Positions 55,184 through 64,000 of a stretch of 64,000 nucleotides of DNA are shown one piece after another. Made by a program: the position numbers and the translations under genes. Each line of letters begins with the position of its first letter. The stretch's first letter is position 1. Under the pieces are notes generated by a model. That model had not been told where the DNA came from and ran no database searches. It was given only the letters and a program-made list of their open reading frames with translations. This stretch comes from Monocercomonoides exilis (taxonomy: Eukaryota > Preaxostyla > Oxymonadida > Polymastigidae). Location: NCBI GenBank assembly GCA_001643675.2, contig LSRY02000004.1, positions 1,845,501-1,909,500 on the forward strand, given 5' to 3'.

Positions 55184-56727
55184 GTGGGCAGAGAGAAAAA
55201 CCTCAAGCTCATACAGCATAAGTCCTTCGCAACTGAGATCCAGGGGAACGAGAACCAACAAAGCCAGTTGCCTTCAATTGTTGGAGGAAGAACGGAATAT
55301 TATCGAGAAGCGTGGAGAATGATAGATGGAGAGAAGTTGGGAAAAAGAGGCGTCATTCCGATTTGGAAAAACAGGAAAGCCAGGGAGAAATTATTAAACT
55401 CAAAAATGGAAACATACAGCCCCCATCAATCAGGGGAAGCTACAAAAGCGATGGTAAAGCTGATTCAGAATCAGCTCGAAACGAACATAATACAAAAAAT
55501 ACCGAAAAGAAAGGTGAAACATTTAAATCCAGTGTTTGTGATAAAGAAAAAACAAGGGGGATGGAGACAAATTATCGATTGCAGAGCGTTGAACGATTCA
55601 ACGAAATCAATCCATTTCAAACTGGAGGATTACAGGTCACTAGAACGAATTATAACAAGAAGAGATTACGCAACAACTTTAGACCTAAGTCAAGCCTGCT
55701 ATTTAGTGAAAGTGGACGACAACTTCAAACTTTTTCTTTCTTTCGAATTTAACAATAATTTCTGTTGTTTTAACGGAATATCATTGGGATACAAAGATTC
55801 TCCAAGAATCTTAACAAAAATCATGAGGAAGGTGATACAATTCATCCGGGAGCGATGGAACGTAAGAGCAATCGCGTACCTAGACGATATCATTCTTCTT
55901 CGCCAAGACCAAAAGAAATTAAAATAAATAACTCAGAAAGTCGTTTCTCTTTTCGAAAGCCTTGGTCTACTGGAAAACATAGAAAAGAGTCATTTGATTC
56001 CCTCGCATACTTTCACCTATTTGGGTTTCGATTGGGACACGCACCAGTTCAATGTGGCTCTGGAAATGAGGAGAACGAAAGAACTTATAAAGGAATGAAC
56101 CAGATGGAGGAGGAGGTCCCTCAGAGCGAAAGAAGTGAGAGTAAGAGACCTTGCAGCGTTCATTGGAAAGCTGAACGCTTCAATGTTCGTGGTTCGAGAA
56201 GCTTCTCTGTTTCTCTCAGATCTTTATCGCACTTTAAACAAAATGGTTTCGATGGTGGGATGGAGAGGGAAGATGAGGATCAACCAGTCCATTCTCCCCA
56301 ATCTTTCCAAATGGATATCGAGGTTGAAAACCAACACGCCAAGACAACTGTGCCCACTCTTTCTTCCAGATGCAACACTAACGACAGATGCATCCAGAAA
56401 AGCTGTTGGAGCTTTTTCAAGAATCGGAAACAGTGTTTTGGATTTTCATCACAAACTCCCCTATTGGCAACGAAATCAAAGTTCAAACTATCGGGAGATG
56501 TTCGCAATCTTGTCAGCTCTGACTCACTTCTCCCCAATTCTGTTATCCAATCGCATCCACAAACTACTTATCAGATCGGACAACTCAATATCGGTGTTCA
56601 ACCTGAACAGGTGGCGGGCTGGAGCGAATTTGAGAAGACTCCTATTGAAGATTTGGAAACAAACGCACACGATGCAGATTCAAGTGAAAGTGTAACACAT
56701 CCCCGGTCAAAGAAACGAAAAGGGCCG
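55184..56727 (+). pseudogene. DIRS reverse transcriptase-RNase H, nonsense mutations
   Basis: One frame holds both domains. Reverse transcriptase: LNPVFVIKKKQGGWRQIIDC, then DYATTLDLSQACYLVKV (first catalytic Asp), GISLGYKDSP, and the active-site YLDDIILL. RNase H: LTTDASRKAVGAFS, YREMFAILSAL and LLIRSDNSISV. In-frame TAA at 55925-55927, TGA near 56096 and TAA at 56693-56695 interrupt it, and a one-base shift at about 56727 leads into the next region. Apart from these, reading is continuous, so decay is limited. Confidence 0.85.
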
Positions 56728-57173
56728 ACTCTCTTTCAAGGCTAGAAAGGGGAGGCGATCACGCAATCAAACCGGAAGCATTTCAAGCACTGAAAAAGAT
56801 GACGAATCTGAAATTCACTCTCGATGCGTTTGCAACAAGATACAATCAAAAGGTGAAGCGCTGGTGCGGGCCAGGAAGCCCGATAAACGAAGACGGTCTG
56901 CAGCATCCTTGGCGAGGAGAAACAGTTCTTGCCCATCCTCCAATCCCTCTGATTGTCCCAGTTCTCATGGAAGCAATAAAAGAGAAAGCGCGTGTTTTGC
57001 TCCTCATGCCAGACTGGAAAGGACAGATTTGGGAGCCAATATTGAACAGAATGAGAACATTCAAATGGACGTGGAGGAACCATGCGGTTCTGCTGAAGCC
57101 GGGGATTTGGATGATACGAACCGAAGCCAACCTTCCTCCAGGGAAAATGAGAGTTGTTCTCCTCAACCCGTAA
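56728..57173 (+). CDS. DIRS methyltransferase-like region
   Basis: Directly after RNase H, a frame reads LSRLERGGDHAIKPEAFQAL and then FTLDAFATRYNQKVKRW, WRGETVLAHPPIPLI and VLLLMPDWKGQIWEPIL, ending in NP and a TAA. The DAFATRxN and PP motifs are those of the DAM-like domain found after RNase H in DIRS elements. Its enzymatic role in these elements has not been shown. It is probably part of the same polyprotein, displaced by the frameshift at about 56727. Confidence 0.65.
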
Positions 57174-57277
57174 CAATCTCTGTTGAAGAATGGTTTAAGG
57201 CTGTCCTCGAAGTGAAAGGTTTCTCAAACAATGTTATGTAAATTTGAAAATCCCACCTTGCACAAGCAACGTGGGAG

Positions 57278-58397
57278 GTGTTCATGTCGGGTCTGTCTCA
57301 TTTTGGATCGGAATGGGCTCAACGTGGATGTGGACGACCTTCGGATGAGTGGAGTGATTGGGTTGGAAAATGCTCCGATATTTTCATCACTCTTCGCGAT
57401 AGTGGAATGAAGGTGTCATCACTGTGCCAAACGAGATCTGCAGTGTCTATGCTAACTCAGCTATTATTTGACAGATGTTTGGGTGAGTTTCCGCTCATAA
57501 AAAATGTTGTTTCGCTCGTTCAAAAGAGCAGAAAGGAGAAAGAAGAAAGATAAGCCGCAGATTTGGAATCCAAAGATCATGTTGGACTACATCATAACGC
57601 TTGGAGAAAATTCAAAGCTTCAATTATTGCAATTAAACAAGAATACGATCTGCTTGTGTATGCTTTTTTCCGCATGAAGGTTTACTGAGCTTGAAAGAAT
57701 TGACCTCGGACATTCGTCGATGAGAAAAGATTCAATTGTCTTGGACAGCTCGTTAAAAACAACTATCGGAAGAACAGACATTATCATTCCCTTCTTGATC
57801 GACTCCCCATTAATTTGTCCGGCATCAGCTGTCAGAGAGTTGTGGGAGAGGCGAAATTCAACACAATCCAACCCAGTCCATTTATTTGTTGGAAAAGACC
57901 AAATGAACGCCTTATCAGCAAGGTCATTGAGAAAACTTGCAAAAGAGTTCCTAACTGAAGCAGGAGTTCCAGAGCACTTTGGCCCTTATTCGTTGAAGCA
58001 TTCTTCCATTTCCGCACTAACAATGGCCGGAGTTCCGGTGGCACAAATTGCAAGATTTGCCAGGCTATCTCCTAAGAGTGACACGATCTCAAGACACTAC
58101 TTTCGTTCCGACGTAACAATGACGTGTGCAAAAACAATTGCATGTCAAACCAATACAACACCGCTGGAACATAGCCTTGTGCAACACGAAACCTTAACGC
58201 AAACAGCGGCAGCAGGCACTTCCCAGAAGCAGGAAATTATTTTTGATGACAAGTCAGATTGCAACACCACCAGCGAATCATCTTCAGAAAGCGATAACTG
58301 TGAAGATGAGACGGATCAAAACTACAAAGATGATCAAACGCCAGTTCTGCGCGAAATAAAAAAAGTCTCACCCGAAAGGTTACAGTTCGTCAGCTGA
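57278..58397 (+). pseudogene. DIRS tyrosine recombinase, frameshifted
   Basis: N-terminal half in one frame (57278-57553, GLSHFGSEWAQRGCGRPSDE), catalytic half in another (from about 57520 to 58397), so there is a frameshift near 57540. The first catalytic arginine lies in RFTELERIDL, just after an in-frame TGA. The HxxR box is read as YSLKH, so both His and Arg appear changed (Tyr and Lys). The nucleophile tyrosine is likely in SRHYFRSD. The C-terminal ~75 residues are acidic and low-complexity, ending LQFVS. Membership of the family is clear from gene order and the last 180 residues. Confidence 0.75.
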
Positions 58398-58719
58398 GGC
58401 TGTTCAAGAAAAGACGATTCAACTGTCGGTGCGTACAAGATACCAGTGAAAAAAGGAACAACTGGAAAGATTGCTCAATGATGATGAATAATGAGATTAT
58501 TTATTTGAAAATAATCTCATGAAACGCCCAATTATGTGTATTCTCTTCTTCCCGCCCCTATACACTCCCACCCTTTTTTTTTACAGATTCTGTTAATGAC
58601 CCATTTTCCTTCTTCTTCAGGCGTGATATGAAAGGAGCTCCACAACATTTTCATGTTTCTTTATTATATTTTCTATCCTTTTAGCTATTTCACATCACCA
58701 TTGTAATCTAGTTCTATTT

Positions 58720-58807
58720 TTGCATTTCAGATCAGTTGGGTGACTGACCCTTAAGTGATGATCTCTCGTTAATAGAAGAGAAGGAAGTGAGATTCACATT
58801 TTCTTTT
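58720..58807 (-). repeat. Right inverted terminal repeat of DIRS element
   Basis: Reverse complement of the left repeat; contains GTGACTGACCCTTAAGTGAT and CTTCTCTTCTATT (complement strand). The 58398-58720 stretch just inside it is non-coding and T-rich and would hold the internal complementary region expected in DIRS elements, which I could not pinpoint. Confidence 0.85.
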
Positions 58808-59095
58808 CCAATTGCTGAACTGGGTCAGGATTCCATGTGCTTTTTCTCTCAAAAAAGTGATGCATCTTTTCCAAATTTGTATTGAATAAACGCAGCTGCT
58901 AATTTTTTGTATTTCATCTTCGTTCAATGAAATAACTTGATCAGTATAAAAGTTCTTTTCATTCTCTAAAAATTGAATAAAATTTTCATAAAGAAAAACA
59001 GGTTGTGGATTTTAAGCTTGACTTCAAAAGTTTCTCAACTGACTCAATTTTCCCTTTGCTCGATTCAAGATCAATCAACCATTTCTAATATATGC
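58808..59095 (-). pseudogene. 5' part of the gene interrupted by the DIRS element
   Basis: Minus-strand coding-like sequence: WLIDLESSKGKIESVEKLLK after an acceptor-like TATTAG at about 59086, and FLENEKNFYTDQVISLNEDE, then FLREKAHGILTQFSNWKRK up to the element edge. A frame change near 58990 may be an intron or a mutation. The style (helical, charged) resembles the fragment at 54099-54340. The family is not recognised. Confidence 0.4.
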
Positions 59096-59323
59096 GCATG
59101 ACAGATATAATTATTAAAAAAATAACGGAAGAAAGCCTTCCAGAAATTAATAAAACATGGTTCAATATCTTTATGATAATGAAGCAAAAAACATCTGCTT
59201 CGTTATCATAAATGTTTTTTTCAATGGAATCTTAAACGATTCTAAGTGGAATAGATGAGTTAATATCGGTTAATTATTCATTATTCATTGAAATATTGAT
59301 TTCTTAATGAAAATATTTATATT

Positions 59324-59620
59324 ATGGTGAAGTTAACTTCAGATAATTATCTTTATTGTTCGCAAGCAATTTATATGAATGAAGTCACCCCTAATGTTAA
59401 TGTTTTTCTTTTATCCTCAATTTCATCAAAGAATATATTTTGGTTACGATCAACTGAAGAAGATGATATAGAAAATCTATCTTTTTCACATCTGCCATTG
59501 ATAAAGGAACTCGGTGCGCATTTATACAGTAGAGAATTTATATATTTTATAGGAATGCTATCGCTTATTGAAAGAATTGAACTTGCAAAGCCCAAAAATG
59601 AATTCAACTTATCAAAATAG
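59324..59620 (+). CDS. Hypothetical protein, 98 aa
   Basis: A complete frame from ATG to TAG with normal protein composition: MVKLTSDNYLYCSQAIYMNE at the start, NIFWLRSTEEDDIENLSF in the middle, and a helical end ELAKPKNEFNLSK. It has no signal peptide or membrane helix. The size and the alternating hydrophobic start would suit a small adaptor-type fold, but I do not recognise a family. Further exons are possible on either side. Confidence 0.4.
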   Translation: MVKLTSDNYLYCSQAIYMNEVTPNVNVFLLSSISSKNIFWLRSTEEDDIENLSFSHLPLIKELGAHLYSREFIYFIGMLSLIERIELAKPKNEFNLSK

Positions 59621-60254
59621 TTTTATCATGAATTATTTTCAATTTTCAAATTGATAACTTTACCAACTTTTTTGTATTTTTTCTTTTTTTCAAATTGAAT
59701 CAATTTGTTGTATTCTTGACAAATAAATAGAATTTCATTTTCTTTTCATTTTTAGTTTGCTTTGATTGATGTTTTAAAATACTCTTATTGAAAATGAAAT
59801 TCTCATACCCCGTTGTGCACATTTAAAAATCCCAGAAATTCAATTTGTAACATTCATTTAGTTATTATTTCAGCGTTATGATGTGAAATAATTAAGCTTT
59901 AAACGGTCATTTCTCAATATCAAAAAGAAACTCACATTAATTTCAAATAGTGATATAAAATAATAATGATGAAAAATATAACTTTAAAATACAGGGTATA
60001 ACTGAATGATTGAAATAGTGGATTACAAAGAATGCGAATAAATAAAAAATGAATCAAATCGACTGTGTTTTTTGTTCATTCGCAAAAACAATAAACGCAA
60101 TTATAATAATAATAATAAACTATGTTCAAATAGTTTATTGGGTTTAACTTTCGAAAATAAAAGATAAAACAGTTTTATTCTACAAAAAATCCATAATAAT
60201 TTTAAAAAGTGATTCAAATGTTCTTGTTTGAATCATCAGAAGATATTTAAACTT
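59621..60254. other. AT-rich intergenic region
   Basis: Lies between the hypothetical 98-aa frame (+) and the beta-helix gene stop (-). It contains an ATAAT repeat near 60100. No gene is seen. Confidence 0.6.
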
Positions 60255-63200
60255 TTAGACGTGTGCGCTCATTTCAATTTCGTTATCTTTTTCATCATCT
60301 GAATTTTCACTATATTTAGATCTTCTTCTTCTTCTGACAATTACAACAACAACTATAATAATAACAACAACTGCAATCACAAATACAATTGGAACGACAA
60401 CAGCCACAACAATCACAGCTGTTTTTGTTTTTGGTTTTTCTTTTTCATCAGGATTGGGATCTTCGCTGCTTTTCTTCACATACTTCTCATAAACGTCATC
60501 TGGATCAGAAGATGGATCAGATGCTCCAACAACCCACCCTGCATTTGAGTCATTGTAATTTTTGGCGAAATCGAATGCTCCATTTTGTTTACTAAATTCA
60601 TCAAAGTCTGGAGCGATGATGCACAACGATGTCGATGATGAGCCTGCCGAATTTGTTTCATCAATTTCCAAATTATTCTCTGTTGGAAGCGCCAAATTTG
60701 ATGTTGCCTTCTTCATTTCAATGTATATAGCTCCCGATTTGCCTTCTTGAGTAGCGCATGACTTAAATGAACATTTTTCCGATCTTCCTATTTCCACTTT
60801 GGATTTATCTGATTTTAAATCAATGAGTAGACCTGCTGTTTTTGATTTTTTTGAAGAGATTTCATTCATTTTCAATCCTTCAACTTTGACATCGCATGAA
60901 ACACTTTCGCCAGCTTCAATGTTAATCGCAGCTCCTTCAACAATGTCCACTTTACTTATATCCACTCCTTTTAAATTAATCTTGTTCGCTCCATTAATGT
61001 CAATTAATGGCTCGTTAAAGGTAACTTTTTCTTTTTCATCGGAACATGAAACTGAATCCAGATAAATTGAGCCTTTTGAAGCTTTCACAAGATTGATTGC
61101 AATGCTACTACTGCCATCAACGTTTTGGAGAATTCTTCCTTGTGATCCTGTTGTTGGTCTAACAAATCGGCAGTTACTAAGAGTCAAAGATTCTGATTCG
61201 CTATCTGCATAAATTAAAGCAAATGGATCTGCGTTGAAGTTTTTATTAATTTTTTGAACTACATCCAATGAGTTCGGGAAAATGAAGGCTAAATACTTAA
61301 ATGTTACTGTTTGCTTGCACGTAAACAAGTTTCCTCCTGGATGTATATCACAGTTCAACAATGTTTCTTTGTTAACTTCAATTCCATCCTCCTTTTCAAT
61401 TCCTACAATATTTATTCCCTGAGAAACGCTAAACGTGATAAAATCAACCTTAAATGCATTCGCGCTCTTAATAATTTTCATGGAATATTGTCTCTTTTTA
61501 ACATCATTCTTAAATGATCTATACATGTCAATTAGTGAATTAGAAGGATTCTCAAACGATAAACCATCATTCTTCTTCAATCCATCACTTTTTAAATATC
61601 TTTCAACAGATACATCGAAATATTCAGCAGTAAAATCGATATCATCAACACCTGCATCTCCAAATGCTGTAACAACCCAGTCATTCTGTCCTCGCTTGTA
61701 TCCGCTTGCAAACTTACCGTGCATATCAGTTGCGATAGCTTCAATTACTGAAGTCTTAACTTCAAGATATAAGCCTGTATTTTTCACTGTATTGTCTGTC
61801 CCTGCTGTGCATCCGGTGAATGTCAATTTTTCGCTTGAAGGCCAAGTGAATTTCGTGGCATCTTCAATTCCATTCATTTTCAGATAAATACCTCCAGACT
61901 TCCCGTGGGCGCAGGTGCATGAAGTAAATGTTGTAGCGACTGTATCGCGGATTGTAAATGTACTTTCTGAATTGTCGCTTTCAACATACAATGTCCCGCT
62001 TTTTGCTATATCTGCTGATGCTTCTTCTGATTTGCACAGAGAAAATCCGCAGCCGTCCAACGTCACTGCAATGCTCTTCCCACTTCCTCCAACAATTTTC
62101 ATCACAGGACCTGTTTTTGATGTAATCTCTGACATTTGCAAACTTTTCAAAGAAACCTCCGTCACTCCAGTAATCAAAAACGGCGATGTTAAAAACAAAG
62201 CTGGATTATTAGAGGCCGTGCCTATAACTGTTTCCATCGTCAATGTGCCTGCTTCCACTTTCATAAGAGTGGTTCCTAGTGCTTGTGGTTCGCCTCCTTC
62301 ATCATTTCTTCCAGATTTCTGTGGGGTCGGTCGCACAAAATCGCAGCTAATTAAACTCAGCGAAGTTGAAGCAGTTGTTGCATGAATCAATGAATTCGTT
62401 CCTATAAGTCTTCCAAACTCAAAAGAGATCTCCCTGAATTCCACTGTGTGTGTGCAAGTGAATAGATCAACGTCATTTTCAATAGAGCAAACAATAGTTG
62501 CCTTTGCTTCAGTTTCGATTTCGGTTCCGTCATCATTTTCCTGTTTTGTGACTCCCACAACGGTGATTCCCTTTTCTTTGTCAAATGCTACAGCTTCGCT
62601 TGCAGGAACTTTGCCAGTTGCAATAACTTTAATGTGATATCCGTTGTCCCCTGCATTGCCTGTAAGTAAAGTGTTTGCTTTATTCAGAGTATCCACTGGT
62701 GTGTCAAATGCTTCCCCATTTGCATCTGAGGCGCCATTTTGACCCACGTAAATAGTTACAGCCCCTGTTGGATCTGGAACTTCTGGATCGAAATACGTTG
62801 AAGTAAAATCTATTTCATTGGCTGATTGGTCTCCCAATGCTGTAACAACCCAGTCATTCTGTCCTCGCTTGTATCCGCTTGCAAACTTACCGTGCATATC
62901 AGTTGCGATAGCTTCAATTACTGAAGTCTTAACTTCAAGATATAAGCCTGTATTTTTCACTGTATTGTCTGTCCCTGCTGTGCATCCGGTGAATGTCAAT
63001 TTTTCGCTTGAAGGCCAAGTGAATTTCGTGGCATCTTCAATTCCATTCATTTTCAGATAAATACCTCCAGACTTCCCGTGGGCGCAGGTGCATGAAGTAA
63101 ATGTTGTAGCGACTGTATCGCGGATTGTAAATGTACTTTCTGAATTGTCGCTTTCAACATACAATGTCCCGCTTTTTGCTATATCTGCTGATGCTTCTTC

Positions 63201-64000
63201 TGATTTGCACAGAGAAAATCCGCAGCCGTCCAACGTCACTGCAATGCTCTTCCCACTTCCTCCAACAATTTTCATCACAGGACCTGTTTTTGATGTAATC
63301 TCTGACATTTGCAAACTTTTCAAAGAAACCTCCGTCACTCCAGTAATCAAAAACGGCGATGTTAAAAACAAAGCTGGATTATTAGAGGCCGTGCCTATAA
63401 CTGTTTCCATCGTCAATGTGCCTGCTTCCACTTTCATAAGAGTGGTTCCTAGTGCTTGTGGTTCGCCTCCTTCATCATTTCTTCCAGATTTCTGTGGGGT
63501 CGGTCGCACAAAATCGCAGCTAATTAAACTCAGCGAAGTTGAAGCAGTTGTTGCATGAATCAATGAATTCGTTCCTATAAGTCTTCCAAACTCAAAAGAG
63601 ATCTCCCTGAATTCCACTGTGTGTGTGCAAGTGAATAGATCAACGTCATTTTCAATAGAGCAAACAATAGTTGCCTTTGCTTCAGTTTCGATTTCGGTTC
63701 CGTCATCATTTTCCTGTTTTGTGACTCCCACAACGGTGATTCCCTTTTCTTTGTCAAATGCTACAGCTTCGCTTGCAGGAACTTTGCCAGTTGCAATAAC
63801 TTTAATGTGATATCCGTTGTCCCCTGCATTGCCTGTAAGTAAAGTGTTTGCTTTATTCAGAGTATCCACTGGTGTGTCAAATGCTTCCCCATTTGCATCT
63901 GAGGCGCCATTTTGACCCACGTAAATAGTTACAGCCCCTGTTGGATCTGGAACTTCTGGATCGAAATACGTTGAAGTAAAATCTATTTCATTGGCTGATT
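60255..64000 (-). CDS. Beta-helix surface membrane protein, partial (5' end outside window)
   Basis: Open from the window edge to a stop at 60255, at least 1,248 codons. The outer part consists of two copies of a 391-residue unit (one cut by the edge) and a third, diverged unit (about 61660-60560). Each unit starts near AVTIYVGQNGASDANGE and holds beta-helix-like stretches (FREISFEFGRLIGTNS, LSLISCDFVRPTPQKSG, KLTFTGCTAGTDN). An Asp/Pro-rich stalk (SSEDPNPDEKEKPK) leads to one membrane helix (TAVIVVAVVVPIVFVIAVVV) and a short basic-acidic tail (RRRRRSKYSENSDDEKDNE). It is therefore a type I surface protein with a small cytoplasmic end and no kinase domain. It belongs to the same broad class as the pseudogenes at 39.8-52 kb but is not a close copy. 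The function is probably adhesion or another cell-surface role, by inference. Confidence 0.8.
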   Translation of the reverse strand, partial: SANEIDFTSTYFDPEVPDPTGAVTIYVGQNGASDANGEAFDTPVDTLNKANTLLTGNAGDNGYHIKVIATGKVPASEAVAFDKEKGITVVGVTKQENDDGTEIETEAKATIVCSIENDVDLFTCTHTVEFREISFEFGRLIGTNSLIHATTASTSLSLISCDFVRPTPQKSGRNDEGGEPQALGTTLMKVEAGTLTMETVIGTASNNPALFLTSPFLITGVTEVSLKSLQMSEITSKTGPVMKIVGGSGKSIAVTLDGCGFSLCKSEEASADIAKSGTLYVESDNSESTFTIRDTVATTFTSCTCAHGKSGGIYLKMNGIEDATKFTWPSSEKLTFTGCTAGTDNTVKNTGLYLEVKTSVIEAIATDMHGKFASGYKRGQNDWVVTALGDQSANEIDFTSTYFDPEVPDPTGAVTIYVGQNGASDANGEAFDTPVDTLNKANTLLTGNAGDNGYHIKVIATGKVPASEAVAFDKEKGITVVGVTKQENDDGTEIETEAKATIVCSIENDVDLFTCTHTVEFREISFEFGRLIGTNSLIHATTASTSLSLISCDFVRPTPQKSGRNDEGGEPQALGTTLMKVEAGTLTMETVIGTASNNPALFLTSPFLITGVTEVSLKSLQMSEITSKTGPVMKIVGGSGKSIAVTLDGCGFSLCKSEEASADIAKSGTLYVESDNSESTFTIRDTVATTFTSCTCAHGKSGGIYLKMNGIEDATKFTWPSSEKLTFTGCTAGTDNTVKNTGLYLEVKTSVIEAIATDMHGKFASGYKRGQNDWVVTAFGDAGVDDIDFTAEYFDVSVERYLKSDGLKKNDGLSFENPSNSLIDMYRSFKNDVKKRQYSMKIIKSANAFKVDFITFSVSQGINIVGIEKEDGIEVNKETLLNCDIHPGGNLFTCKQTVTFKYLAFIFPNSLDVVQKINKNFNADPFALIYADSESESLTLSNCRFVRPTTGSQGRILQNVDGSSSIAINLVKASKGSIYLDSVSCSDEKEKVTFNEPLIDINGANKINLKGVDISKVDIVEGAAINIEAGESVSCDVKVEGLKMNEISSKKSKTAGLLIDLKSDKSKVEIGRSEKCSFKSCATQEGKSGAIYIEMKKATSNLALPTENNLEIDETNSAGSSSTSLCIIAPDFDEFSKQNGAFDFAKNYNDSNAGWVVGASDPSSDPDDVYEKYVKKSSEDPNPDEKEKPKTKTAVIVVAVVVPIVFVIAVVVIIIVVVVIVRRRRRSKYSENSDDEKDNEIEMSAHV
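61663..64000. repeat. 1,173-bp tandem repeat inside the surface-protein gene
   Basis: Unit one is 61663-62835; unit two starts at 62836 and would end at 64008, past the window. The 1,173-bp period equals 391 codons, so the frame is kept. Every stretch I compared is identical in DNA. The last bases of the window (TTGGCTGATT) match the end of unit one, so a third unit may follow. Confidence 0.92.

Larger units (their letters stand above)
54341..58807 (+). mobile_element. DIRS-like tyrosine-recombinase retroelement
   Basis: A 4.5-kb element with gag-like, reverse transcriptase, RNase H, methyltransferase-like and tyrosine recombinase regions in the DIRS order, bounded by inverted repeats of about 85 bp. 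DIRS elements copy through RNA and insert as circles using the tyrosine recombinase, without an integrase. No target-site duplication is evident, as expected for this class. At least four nonsense codons and several frameshifts show that this copy is dead, but all domains are readable. The ends were set from the inverted repeats and are good to about 20 bp. Confidence 0.88.

Noticed and set aside
44595-56700. TAA and TAG at Gln-compatible positions in the pseudogenes and the DIRS element, suggesting an oxymonad-type code with TAA/TAG as glutamine (as in Streblomastix).
   Set aside because: TGA codons also interrupt the same frames, frameshifts are present, and intact neighbours (VPS34, PRP40, ATG4, the 695-aa gene) end at TAA exactly where conserved C-termini end.
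1-64000. tRNA, rRNA and CRISPR features.
   Set aside because: I saw no cloverleaf with a T-loop GTTCGA-type box in context, no rRNA-like conserved blocks and no regularly spaced short repeats.

Overview
The window is a stretch of an AT-rich, intron-bearing protist nuclear genome. Spliceosomal GT-AG introns, a class III PI3-kinase, ATG4, a BET1-like SNARE and PRP40 show it is eukaryotic. Housekeeping genes end in TAA or TGA and read cleanly with the standard code. Large beta-helix membrane proteins (one carrying a degenerate kinase domain), a DIRS-type retroelement and a giant anaerobe-type acyl-CoA dehydratase activase suggest an anaerobic metamonad. An oxymonad relative such as Monocercomonoides or Blattamonas is my best guess; this is inference, not proof.

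Layout. 0-7 kb: small uncertain exons, a three-exon BET1-like Qc-SNARE (+), and a 16-exon VPS34 gene (-) that no single long reading frame reveals. 7-8.5 kb: AT-rich spacer with a 48-nt poly(A) and a 44-nt poly(T). 8.49-13.23 kb: a 4.7-kb mobile or plasmid/virus-like element with 1,022-bp terminal inverted repeats (TIRs). It carries a broken archaeo-eukaryotic primase-polymerase plus superfamily 3 helicase, and an intact 83-aa gene duplicated in the TIRs. 15.3-30.1 kb: two giant minus-strand genes, an intronless 2,595-aa activase/dehydratase-like protein and a five-exon 1,975-aa PRP40. 30.4-37.2 kb: an unknown two-exon gene and a three-exon 1,336-aa ATG4, both plus strand. 38.4-39.6 kb: a two-pass membrane protein. 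39.8-52 kb: two decayed beta-helix surface-protein genes, tail to tail, with a decayed Merlin/IS1595-type transposase between them. 54.1-59.1 kb: a DIRS-like tyrosine-recombinase retroelement that appears inserted in a minus-strand gene. 60.3-64 kb: an open beta-helix membrane-protein gene containing a perfect-looking 1,173-bp tandem duplication that runs off the window.

How things fit together. VPS34 and ATG4 point to an active autophagy/endosomal pathway, the SNARE to ER-Golgi traffic, and PRP40 to the splicing that the intron-rich genes need. The rest is accessory: three kinds of mobile element and a fast-turnover surface-protein family. The most novel item is the primpol-helicase element, which has very long TIRs, iteron-like repeats inside them and no recognisable transposase or integrase.
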